Below are positions 10,941 through 24,000 of a DNA stretch of 64,000 nt, one piece after another. The stretch is taken from assembly GCF_910592395.1 (NCBI RefSeq), contig NC_088311.1:20462501-20526500 (forward strand), read 5' to 3'. How positions within the stretch are numbered: position 1 is the stretch's first letter; each line of letters starts with the position of its first letter. The notes beneath the pieces were generated by a model, which was not told the DNA's origin, ran no database searches, and was given only the letters and a program-made list of their open reading frames with translations. The position numbers were made by a program, and so were the translations under genes. This DNA is from Lineus longissimus (lineage: Eukaryota > Nemertea > Pilidiophora > Heteronemertea > Lineidae).

Positions 10941-13109
10941 TGAGAGGTTGCAAGTCTCGGTATTGTCGCTGCCCTTGGGATGATAATGAACGACCCTCCC
11001 AACCAACCTGAGGGAGAGCCTCAAGGTAAGACCTGATCCTTGACTCAGCTTGGCAACAAAATGGAGCAGACAGTCCGCTATTACAATGCCATAGACTTTT
11101 CGGCAAGATTTAATACATCTTGCTCGGATTGGAGATTTTTCTGCAAGGTTTAAGACATCTTGCTAAGGATTGATTGAAATGCCTCATTCTGATTCCATAT
11201 TTTATAGGTTCAACTAGTCTTGTAGGTGAGAGGTTGCAAGTCTCGGTATTATCGCTGCCTTTGGGATGACGAAGAACGACCCTCCCATCCAACCTGAGGG
11301 AGAGCCTCAAGGTTAGACCTGATCCTTGACTCAGCTTGGCCACAAAATGGCGCAGAAGTCTCGGTATTGGTGCTGCCTTTGGGATGACGAAGAACGACCC
11401 TCCCAACCAACCTAAGGGAGAGCCTCAAGGTTAGACCTAATCCTTGACTCAGCTTGGCCACAAAATGGCGCAGACAGTCTGCTATTTTAATGCCATAGAT
11501 TTTGCGGCAAGATTTAATGCATCTTGCTCGGATTGGAGATTTTTCTGCAAGGTTTTAAGACATCTTGCTAAGGATTGATTGAAATGCCTCATTCTGATTC
11601 CATATTTTATAGGTTCAACTAGTCTTTTAGGGGAGAGGTTGCAAGTCTCGGTATTATCGTTGACTTTGGGATGATGAAGAACGACCCTCCCAACCAACCC
11701 GAGGGAGAGCCTCAAGGTTAGACCTGATCCTTGAATCAGCTTGGACACAAAAAGGCACAGACAGTCTGTTATTTTAATGCCATATATTTTTCGGCAAGAT
11801 TTAATACATCTTGCTCGGATTGGAGATTTTTTTGCAAGGTTTAAGACATCTTGCTCAGGATTGATTGAAATGCTTCATTCTGATTCCATATTTTATAGGT
11901 TCAACTAGTCTTTTAGGTGAGAAGTTGCAAGTCTCGGTATTGTCGCTGCCTTTGGGATGACAATGAACGACCCTCCCAACCAACCTGAGGGAGAGCCTCA
12001 AGGTTAGACCCAATCCTTGACTCAGCTTGGCCACAAAATGGCGCAGACAGTCTGCTATTTTAATGCCATAGATTTTGCGGCAAGATTTAATACATCTTGC
12101 TCGGATTGGAGATTTTTCTGCAAGGTTTAAGACATCTTGCTAAGGATTGATTGAAATGCCTCATTCTGATTCCATATTTTATAGTTTCAACTAGTCTTTT
12201 AGGTGAGAGGTTGCAAGTCTCGGTATTTGTGCTGCCTTTGGGATGACGAAGAACGACCCTCCCAACCAACCTGAGGGAGAGTCTCAAGGTTAGACCTGAT
12301 CCTTGACTCAGCTTGGCCACAAAATGGCGCAGACAGTCGGCTACTTTAATGCCATAGATTTTTTGGCAAGATTTAATACATCTTGCTCGGATTGGAGATT
12401 TTTCAGCAAGGTTTAAGACATCTTGCTAAGGATTGATTGAAATGCCTCATTCTGATTCCATATTTTATAGGTTCAACTAGTCTTTTAGGTGAGAGGTTGC
12501 AAGTCTCGGTATTGGTTGTGCCTTTGGGATGCCGAAGAACGACCCTCCCAACCAACCTGAGGGAGAGTCTCAAGGTTAGACCTGATCCTTGACTCAGCTT
12601 GGCAACAAAATAGCGCAGGCAGTCTGCTATTTTAATGCCATAGATTTTTCGGCAAGATTTAATACATCTTGCTCGGATTGGAGATTTTTCGGCAAGGTTT
12701 AAGACATCTTGCTCAGGATTGATTGAAATGCCTCATTCTGATTCCATATTTAATAGGTTCAACTAGTCTTTTAGGTGAGAAGTTGCAAGTCTCGGTATTG
12801 TCGCTGCCTTTGGGATGACAATGAACGACCCTCCCAACCAACCTGAGGGAGAGCCTCAGGGTGAGACCTGATCCTTGACTCAGCTTGGCAACAAAATGGC
12901 GCAGACAGTCTGCTATTTCAATGCCATAGATTTTTCGGCAAGATTTAATACATCTTGCTCGGATTGGAGATTTTTCTGCCAGGTTTAAGACATCTTGCTA
13001 AGGATTGATTGAAATGCCTCATTCGGATTCCATATTTTGAAGGTTCAACTAGTCTTTTAGGTGAGAGGTTGCAAGTCTCGGTATCATCACTGCCTTTTGG
13101 ATGACGAAG

Positions 13110-16100
13110 AACGACCCTCCCAACCAACCTGAGGGAGAGCCTCAAGGTTAGACCTGATCTTTGACTCAGCTTGGCCACAAAATGGCGCAGATAGTCTGCT
13201 ATTTCAACGCCATAGATTTTTTGGCAAGATTTAATACACCTTGCTGGGATTGGAGATTTTTCAGCAAGGTTTAAGACATCTTGGTAAGGATTGATTGAAA
13301 TGCCTCATTCTGATTCCATATTTTATGGGTTCAACTAGTCTTTTAGGTGAGAGGTTGCAAGTCTCGGTATCATCACTGCCTTTGGATGACGAAGAACGAC
13401 CCTCCCAACCAACCTGAGGGAGAGCCTCAAGGTTAGACCTGATCCTTGACTCAGCTCGGCCACAAAAAGGCGCAGATAGTCTGCTATTTTAATGCCATAG
13501 ATTTTTCGGCAAGATTTGATACATCTTGCTCGGATTGGAGATTTTTCTGCAAGGTTTAAGACATCTTGCTGAGGATTGATTGAAATGCCTCATTCTGATT
13601 CCATATTTTATAGGTTCAACTAGTCTTTTAGGTGAGAGATTGCAAGTCTCGGTATGATCACTGCCTTTGGGATGACAATGAACGACCCTCCCAACCAACC
13701 TGAGGGAGAGTCTCAAGGTTAGACCTGATCCTTGACTCAGCTTGGCAACAAAAAGGCGCAGACAGTCTGCTATTTTAATGCCATAGATTTTTCGGAAAGA
13801 TTTAATACAACTTGCTCGGATTGGAGATTTTTTAGCAAGGTTTAAGACATCTTGCTAAGGATTGATTGAAATGCCTCATTCTGATTCCATATTTTATAGG
13901 TTCAACTAGTCTTTTAGGTGAGAGGTTGCAAGTCTCGGTATTGTCGCTGCCTTTGGGATGACGAAGAACGACCCTCCCAACCAACCTGAGGGAGAGCCTC
14001 AAGGTTAGACCTGATCCTTGACTCAGCTTGGCCACAAGATGGTGGAGATAGTCTGCTATTTCAATGCCATAGATTTTTTGGCAAGATTTAATACATCTTG
14101 CTCGGATTGGAGATTTTTTAGCAAGGTTTGAGACATCTTGCTAAGGATTGATTGAAATGCCTCATTCTGATTCCATATTTTGAAGGTTCAACTAGTCTTT
14201 TAGGTGAGAAGTTGCAAGTCTTGGTATCATCAATGCCTTTGGGATGACAATGAACGACCCTCCCAACCAACCTGAGGGAGAGCCTCAAGGTTAGACCTGA
14301 TCCTTGACTAAGCTTGGCAACAAAATGGCGCAGACAGTCTGCTATTTAATGCCATAGATTTTTCGGCAAGATTTAATACATCTTGCTCGGATTGGAGATT
14401 TTTCTGCAAGGTTTAAGACATCTTGCTAAGGATTGATTGAAATGCCTCATTCTGATTCCATATTTTATAGGTTCAACTAGTCTTTTAGGTGAGAGGTTGC
14501 AAGTCTCGGTATTGTCGCTGCCTTTGGGATGACGAAGAACGACCCTCCCAACCAACCTGAGGGAGAGCCTCAAGGTTAGACCTGATCCTTGATTCAGCTT
14601 GGCCACAAAATGGCGCAGACAGTCTGCTATTTTAATGCCATAGATTTTGCGGCAAGATTTAATACATCTTGCTCGGATTGGAGATATATTTAGCAAGGTT
14701 TGAGACATCTTGCTAAGGATTGATTGAAATGCCTCATTCTGATTCCATATTTTATAGGTTCAACTAGTCTCTTAGGTGAGAGGTTGCAAGTCTCGGTATC
14801 GTCACTGCCTTTGGAAGACGAAGAACGACCCTCCCAACCAACCTGAGGGAGAGCCTCAAGGTTAGACCCAATCCTTGACTCAGCTTGGCCACAAAATGGC
14901 ACAGACAGTCTGCTATTTTAATGCTATAGATTTTTCGGCAAGATTTAATACATCTCGCTCGGTTTGGAGATTTTTCTGCAAGGTTTAAGACATCTTGCTC
15001 AGGATTGATTGAAATGCCTCATTCTGATCCCATATTTTATAGGTTCAACTAGTCTTTTAGGTGAGAGGTTGCAAGTCTCGGTATCATCACTGCCTTTGGG
15101 ATGACGAAGAACGAGCCTCCCAAGAAATTGAGTGAGAGCCTCAAGGTTAGACCTGATCCTTGACTCAGCTTGGCCACAAAATGGCGCAGACAGTCTGCTA
15201 TTTTAATGCCATAGATTTTTGGCAAGATTTAATACATCTTGCTCGAATTGGAGGTTTTTCAGCAAGGTTTAAGACATCTTGCTAAGGATTGATTGAAATG
15301 CCTCATTCTGATTCCATATTTTATAGGTTCAACTGGTCTTTTAGGTGAGAGGTTGCAAGTCTCGGTATTATCAATGCCTTTGGTATGACAATGAACGACC
15401 CTCCTAACCAACCTGAGGCAGAGCCTCAAGGTAAGACCTGATCCTTGACTCAGCCTGGCAACGAAATGGCGCAGACAGTCTGCTATTTCAATGCCATAGA
15501 TTTTTCGGAAAGATTTAATACATCTTGCTCGGATTGGAGATATATTTAGCAAGGTTTGAGACATCTTGCTAAGGATTGATTGAAATGCCTCCTTCTGATT
15601 CCATATTTTATAGGTTCAACTAGTCTTTTAGGTGAGAGGTTGCAAGTCTCGGTATTTTCGCTGACTTTGGGATGACAATGAACGACCCTCCCAACCAACC
15701 TGAGGGAGAGCCTCCAGGTTAGACCTGATCCTTGACTCAGCTTGGCCACAAAATGGCACAGATAGTCTGCTATTTTAATGCCATAGATTTTTCGGCAAGA
15801 TTTAATACATCTTGCTTGGATTGGAGATTTTTCTGCAAGGTTTAAGACATCTTGGTAAGGATTGATTGAAATGCCTCATTCTGATTCCATATTTTTAGGT
15901 TCAACTAGTCTTTTAGGTGAGAGGTTGCAAGACTCGGTATTATCGCTGCCTTTGGGATGACGAAGAACGACCCTCCCAACCAACCTGAGGGAGAACCTCA
16001 AGGTTACACCTGATCCTTGATTCAGCTTGGCCACAAAATGGTGCAGATAGTCTGCTATTTCAATGCCAAAGATTTTTTGGCAAGATTTAATACATCTTGC

Positions 16101-19100
16101 TCGGATTGGAGATTTTTTAGCAAGGTTTGAGACATCTTGCTAAGGATTGATTGAAATGCCTCATTCTGATTCCATATTTTGAAGGTTCAACTATTCTTTT
16201 AGGTGAGAAGTTGCAAGTCTCGGTATCATCAATATCTTTGGGTAGACAATGAACGACCCTCCCAACCAACCTGAGGGAGAGTCTCAAGTTTAGACCTGAT
16301 CCTTGACTCAGCTTGGCCACAAGATGGTGGAGATAGTCTGCTATTTTAATGCCATAGACTTTTCGGCAAGATTTAATACATCTTGCTCGGATTGGAGAAC
16401 TTGCTGCAAGGTTTAAGACATCTTGCTAAGGATTGATTGAAATGCCTCATTCTGATTCCATATTTTATAGGTTCAACTAGTCTTTTAGGTGAGAGGTTGC
16501 AAGTCTCGGTATTTTCGCTGCCTTTGGGATGACGAAGAACGACCCTCCCAACCAACCTGAGGGAGAGTCTCAAGGTTAGACCTGATCCTTGATTCAGCTT
16601 GGGTACAAAATGGCGCAGACAGTCTGCTATTTTAATGCCATAGACTTTTCGGCAAGATTTAATACATCTTGCTCGGATTGGAGAACTTGCTGCAAGGTTT
16701 AAGACATCTTGCTAAGGATTGATTGAAATGCCTCATTCTGATTCCATATTTTATAGGTTCAACTAGTCTTTTAGGTAAGAGGTTGCAAGTCTCGGTATTT
16801 TCGCTGCCTTTGGGATTACGAAGAACGACCCTCCCAACCAACCTGAGGGAGAGCCTCAAGGTTAGACCTGATCCTTGACTCAGCTTGGCCACAAGATGGC
16901 GGAGATAGTCTGCTATTTCAATGCCATAGATTTTTTGGCAAGATTTAATACATCTTGCTCGGATTGGAGATTTTTTAGCAAGGTTTGAGACATCTTGCTA
17001 AGGATTGATTGAAATGCCTCATTCTGATTCCATATTTTGAAGGCTCAACTAGTCTTTTAGGTGAGAAGCTGGAAGTCTCGGTATCATCACTGCCTTTGAG
17101 ATGACAATGAACGACCCTCCCAACCAACCTGAGGGAGAGTCTCAAGGTTAGACCTGATCCTTGACTCAGCTTGGCAACAGAATGGCGCAGACAGTCTGCT
17201 ATTTTAATGCCATAGATTTTTCGGCAAGATTTAATACATCTTGCTCGGATTGGAGATTTTTCTGCAAGGTTTAAGACATCTTGCTATTAAGGATTGATTG
17301 AAATGCCTCATTCTGATTCCATATTTTATAGGTTCAACTAGTCTTTTAGGTGAGAGGTTGCAAGTCTCGGTATCATCACTGCCTTTGGGATGACGATGAA
17401 CGACCCTCCCAACCAACCTGAGGGAGAGCCTCAAGGTTAGACCTGATCTTTGACTCAGCTTGGCCACAAAATGGCGCAGATAGTCTGCTATTTCAACGCC
17501 ATAGATTTTTTGGCAAGATTTAATACACCTTGCTGGGATTGGAGATTTTTCAGCAAGGTTTAAGACATCTTGGTAAGGATTGATTGAAATGCCTCATTCT
17601 GATTCCATATTTTATGGGTTCAACTAGTCTTTTAGGTGAGAGGTTGCAAGTCTCGGTATCATCACTGCCTTTGGATGACGAAGAACGACCCTCCCAACCA
17701 ACCTGAGGGAGAGCCTCAAGGTTAGACCTGATCCTTGACTCAGCTCGGCCACAAAAAGGCGCAGATAGTCTGCTATTTTAATGCCATAGATTTTTCGGCA
17801 AGATTTGATACATCTTGCTCGGATTGGAGATTTTTCTGCAAGGTTTAAGACATCTTGCTGAGGATTGATTGAAATGCCTCATTCTGATTCCATATTTTAT
17901 AGGTTCAACTAGTCTTTTAGGTGAGAGATTGCAAGTCTCGGTATGATCACTGCCTTTGGGATGACAATGAACGACCCTCCCAACCAACCTGAGGGAGAGT
18001 CTCAAGGTTAGACCTGATCCTTGACTCAGCTTGGCAACAAAAAGGCGCAGACAGTCTGCTATTTTAATGCCATAGATTTTTCGGAAAGATTTAATACAAC
18101 TTGCTCGGATTGGAGATTTTTTAGCAAGGTTTAAGACATCTTGCTAAGGATTGATTGAAATGCCTCATTCTGATTCCATATTTTATAGGTTCAACTAGTC
18201 TTTTAGGTGAGAGGTTGCAAGTCTCGGTATTGTCGCTGCCTTTGGGATGACGAAGAACGACCCTCCCAACCAACCTGAGGGAGAGCCTCAAGGTTAGACC
18301 TGATCCTTGACTCAGCTTGGCCACAAGATGGTGGAGATAGTCTGCTATTTCAATGCCATAGATTTTTTGGCAAGATTTAATACATCTTGCTCGGATTGGA
18401 GATTTTTTAGCAAGGTTTGAGACATCTTGCTAAGGATTGATTGAAATGCCTCATTCTGATTCCATATTTTGAAGGTTCAACTAGTCTTTTAGGTGAGAAG
18501 TTGCAAGTCTTGGTATCATCAATGCCTTTGGGATGACAATGAACGACCCTCCCAACCAACCTGAGGGAGAGCCTCAAGGTTAGACCTGATCCTTGACTAA
18601 GCTTGGCAACAAAATGGCGCAGACAGTCTGCTATTTAATGCCATAGATTTTTCGGCAAGATTTAATACATCTTGCTCGGATTGGAGATTTTTCTGCAAGG
18701 TTTAAGACATCTTGCTAAGGATTGATTGAAATGCCTCATTCTGATTCCATATTTTATAGGTTCAACTAGTCTTTTAGGTGAGAGGTTGCAAGTCTCGGTA
18801 TTGTCGCTGCCTTTGGGATGACGAAGAACGACCCTCCCAACCAACCTGAGGGAGAGCCTCAAGGTTAGACCTGATCCTTGATTCAGCTTGGCCACAAAAT
18901 GGCGCAGACAGTCTGCTATTTTAATGCCATAGATTTTGCGGCAAGATTTAATACATCTTGCTCGGATTGGAGATATATTTAGCAAGGTTTGAGACATCTT
19001 GCTAAGGATTGATTGAAATGCCTCATTCTGATTCCATATTTTATAGGTTCAACTAGTCTCTTAGGTGAGAGGTTGCAAGTCTCGGTATCGTCACTGCCTT

Positions 19101-21069
19101 TGGAAGACGAAGAACGACCCTCCCAACCAACCTGAGGGAGAGCCTCAAGGTTAGACCCAATCCTTGACTCAGCTTGGCCACAAAATGGCACAGACAGTCT
19201 GCTATTTTAATGCTATAGATTTTTCGGCAAGATTTAATACATCTCGCTCGGTTTGGAGATTTTTCTGCAAGGTTTAAGACATCTTGCTCAGGATTGATTG
19301 AAATGCCTCATTCTGATCCCATATTTTATAGGTTCAACTAGTCTTTTAGGTGAGAGGTTGCAAGTCTCGGTATCATCACTGCCTTTGGGATGACGAAGAA
19401 CGAGCCTCCCAAGAAATTGAGTGAGAGCCTCAAGGTTAGACCTGATCCTTGACTCAGCTTGGCCACAAAATGGCGCAGACAGTCTGCTATTTTAATGCCA
19501 TAGATTTTTGGCAAGATTTAATACATCTTGCTCGAATTGGAGGTTTTTCAGCAAGGTTTAAGACATCTTGCTAAGGATTGATTGAAATGCCTCATTCTGA
19601 TTCCATATTTTATAGGTTCAACTGGTCTTTTAGGTGAGAGGTTGCAAGTCTCGGTATTATCAATGCCTTTGGTATGACAATGAACGACCCTCCTAACCAA
19701 CCTGAGGCAGAGCCTCAAGGTAAGACCTGATCCTTGACTCAGCCTGGCAACGAAATGGCGCAGACAGTCTGCTATTTCAATGCCATAGATTTTTCGGAAA
19801 GATTTAATACATCTTGCTCGGATTGGAGATATATTTAGCAAGGTTTGAGACATCTTGCTAAGGATTGATTGAAATGCCTCCTTCTGATTCCATATTTTAT
19901 AGGTTCAACTAGTCTTTTAGGTGAGAGGTTGCAAGTCTCGGTATTTTCGCTGACTTTGGGATGACAATGAACGACCCTCCCAACCAACCTGAGGGAGAGC
20001 CTCCAGGTTAGACCTGATCCTTGACTCAGCTTGGCCACAAAATGGCACAGATAGTCTGCTATTTTAATGCCATAGATTTTTCGGCAAGATTTAATACATC
20101 TTGCTTGGATTGGAGATTTTTCTGCAAGGTTTAAGACATCTTGGTAAGGATTGATTGAAATGCCTCATTCTGATTCCATATTTTTAGGTTCAACTAGTCT
20201 TTTAGGTGAGAGGTTGCAAGACTCGGTATTATCGCTGCCTTTGGGATGACGAAGAACGACCCTCCCAACCAACCTGAGGGAGAACCTCAAGGTTACACCT
20301 GATCCTTGATTCAGCTTGGCCACAAAATGGTGCAGATAGTCTGCTATTTCAATGCCAAAGATTTTTTGGCAAGATTTAATACATCTTGCTCGGATTGGAG
20401 ATTTTTTAGCAAGGTTTGAGACATCTTGCTAAGGATTGATTGAAATGCCTCATTCTGATTCCATATTTTGAAGGTTCAACTATTCTTTTAGGTGAGAAGT
20501 TGCAAGTCTCGGTATCATCAATATCTTTGGGTAGACAATGAACGACCCTCCCAACCAACCTGAGGGAGAGTCTCAAGTTTAGACCTGATCCTTGACTCAG
20601 CTTGGCCACAAGATGGTGGAGATAGTCTGCTATTTTAATGCCATAGACTTTTCGGCAAGATTTAATACATCTTGCTCGGATTGGAGAACTTGCTGCAAGG
20701 TTTAAGACATCTTGCTAAGGATTGATTGAAATGCCTCATTCTGATTCCATATTTTATAGGTTCAACTAGTCTTTTAGGTGAGAGGTTGCAAGTCTCGGTA
20801 TTTTCGCTGCCTTTGGGATGACGAAGAACGACCCTCCCAACCAACCTGAGGGAGAGTCTCAAGGTTAGACCTGATCCTTGATTCAGCTTGGGTACAAAAT
20901 GGCGCAGACAGTCTGCTATTTTAATGCCATAGACTTTTCGGCAAGATTTAATACATCTTGCTCGGATTGGAGAACTTGCTGCAAGGTTTAAGACATCTTG
21001 CTAAGGATTGATTGAAATGCCTCATTCTGATTCCATATTTTATAGGTTCAACTAGTCTTTTAGGTGAGA
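13110..21069. repeat. 15-unit higher-order repeat, two copies offset by 4,289 bp
   Basis: Variant-specific sequence from about 13110-16780 recurs at about 17399-21069. The shift is constant at 4,289 bp (15 monomers): frames at 13489, 13832, 14373, 15259, 15546 and 16117 reappear at 17778, 18121, 18662, 19548, 19835 and 20406 with the same peptide variants. Even private changes such as GTGAGAGATT at 13632 recur at 17921. This is a segmental duplication inside the array, younger than the spread of individual monomers. Confidence 0.9.
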
Positions 21070-24000
21070 GGTTGCAAGTCTCGGTATCATCACTGCCTTT
21101 GGGATGACGATGAACGACCCTCCCAACCAACCTGAGGGAGAGCCTCAAGGTTAGACCTGATCCTTGACTCAGCTTGGCCACAAAATGGCGCAGACAGTCT
21201 GCTATTTTAATGCCATAGATTTTTCGGCAAGATTTAATACATCTTGCTCGGATTGGAGGTTTTTCTGCAAGGTTTAAGACATCTTGCTAAGGATTGATTG
21301 AAATGCCTCATTCTGATTCCATATTTTATAGGTTCAACTAGTCTTTTAGGTGAGAGGTTGCAAGACTCGGTATTATCGCTGCCTTTGGGATGACGAAGAA
21401 CGACCCTCCCAACCAACCTGAGGGAGAGCCTCAAGATTACACCTGATCCTTGATTCAGCTTGGCCACAAAATGGCGCAGATAGTCTGCTATTTCAATGCC
21501 ATAGATTTTTTGGCAAGATTTAATACATCTTGCTCGGATTGGAGATTTTTTAGCAAGGTTTGAGACATCTTGCTAAGGATTGATTGAAATGCCTCATTTT
21601 GATTCCATATTTTCAAGGTTCAACTATTCTTTTAGGTGAGAAGTTGCAAGTCTCGGTATCATCAATATCTTTGGGATGACAATGAACGACCCTCCCAACC
21701 AACCTGAGGCAGAGTCTCAAGGTTAGACCTGATCCTTGACTCAGCTTGGCAACAAAATGGCGCAGACAGTCTGCTATTTTAATGCCATAGATTTTTCGGC
21801 AAGATTTACTACATCTTGCTCGGATTGGAGATTTTTCTGCAAGGTTTAAGACATCTTGCTAAGGATTGATTGAAATGCCTCATTCTGATTCCATATTTTA
21901 TAGGTTCAACTAGTCTTTTAGGTGAGAGGTTGAAGTCTCGGTATTGTCGCTGCCTTCGGGATGACGAAGAACGACCCTCCCAACCAACCTGAGGGAGAGT
22001 CTCAAGGTTAGACCTGATCCTTGATTCAGCTTGGCAACAAAATGGCACAGACAGTCTGCTATTTTAATGCCATAGACTTTTCGGCAAGATTTAATACATC
22101 TTGCTCGGATTGGAGATCTTGCTGCAAGGTTTAAGACATCTTGCTCAGGATTGATTGAAATGCCTCATTCTGATTCCATATTTTATAGGTTCAACTAGTC
22201 TTTTAGGTGAGAGGTTGCAAGTCTTGGTATTGTCGCTGCCTTTGGGATGACGAAGAACGACCCTCCCAACCAACCTGAGGGAGAGCCTCAAGGTTAGACC
22301 TGATCTTTGACTCAGCTTGGCCACAAAATGGCACAGATAGTCTGCTATTTTAATGCCATAGATTTTTCGGCAAGATTTAATACAACTTGCTTGGATTGGA
22401 GATTTTTCTACAAGGTTTAAGACATCTTGCTAAGGATTGATTGAAATGCCTCATTCTGATTCCATATTTTATAGGTTCAACTAGTCTTTTAGGTGAGAGG
22501 TTGCAAGTCTCGGTATTATCGCTGCCTTTGGGATGACAATGAACGACCCTCCCAACCAACCTGAGGGAGAGCCTCAAGGTTAGACCTGATCCTTGATTCA
22601 GCTTGGCCACAAAATGGCGCAGATAGTCTGCTATTTCAATACCAAAGATTTTTTGGCAAGATTTAATACATCTTGCTCGGATTGGAGATTTTTTAGCAAG
22701 GTTTGAGACATCTTGCTAAGGATTGATTGAAATGCCTCATTCTGATTCCATATTTTGAAGGTTCAACTATTCTTTTAGGTGAGAAGTTGCAAGTCTCGGT
22801 ATCATCAATATCTTTGGGTAGACAATGAACGACCCTCCCAACCAACCTGAGGGAGAGTCTCAAGGTTAGACCTGATCCTTGACTCAGCTTGGCCACAAGA
22901 TGGTGGAGATAGTCTGCTATTTTAATGCCATAGACTTTTCGGCAAGATTTAATACATCTTGCTCGGATTGGAGAACTTGCTGCAAGGTTTAAGACATCTT
23001 GCTAAGGATTGATTGAAATGCCTCATTCTGATTCCATATTTTATAGGTTCAACTAGTCTTTTAGGTGAGAGGTTGCAAGTCTCGGTATTATCGCTGCCTT
23101 TGGGATGACGAAGAACGACCCTCCCAACCAACCTGAGGGAGAGTCTCAAGGTTAGACCTGATCCTTGATTCAGCTTGGGTACAAAATGGCGCAGACAGTC
23201 TGCTATTTTAATGCCATAGACTTTTCGGCAAGATTTAATACATCTTGCTCGGATTGGAGAACTTGCTGCAAGGTTTAAGACATCTTGCTAAGGATTGATT
23301 GAAATGCCTCATTCTGATTCCATATTTTATAGGTTCAACTAGTCTTTTAGGTGAGAGGTTGCAAGTCTCGGTATTTTCGCTGCCTTTGGGATTACGAAGA
23401 ACGACCCTCCCAACCAACCTGAGGGAGAGCCTCAAGGTTAGACCTGATCCTTGACTCAGCTTGGCCACAAGATGGCGGAGATAGTCTGCTATTTCAATGC
23501 CATAGATTTTTTGGCAAGATTTAATACATCTTGCTCGGATTGGAGATTTTTTAGCAAGGTTTGAGAGATCTTGCTAAGGATTGATTGAAATGCCTCATTC
23601 TGATTCCATATTTTGAATGCTCAACTAGTCTTTTAGGTGAGAAGCTGGAAGTCTCGGTATCATCACTGCCTTTGAGATGACAATGAACGACCCTCCCAAC
23701 CAACCTGAGGGAGAGTCTCAAGGTTAGACCTGATCCTTGACTCAGCTTGGCAACAGAATGGCGCAGACAGTCTGCTATTTTAATGCCATAGATTTTTCGG
23801 CAAGATTTAATACATCTTGCTCGGATTGGAGATTTTTCTGCAAGGTTTAAGACATCTTGCTATTAAGGATTGATTGAAATGCCTCATTCTGATTCCATAT
23901 TTTATAGGTTCAACTAGTCTTTTAGGTGAGAGGTTGCAAGTCTCGGTATCATCACTGCCTTTGGGATGACGATGAACGACCCTCCCAACCAACCTGAGGG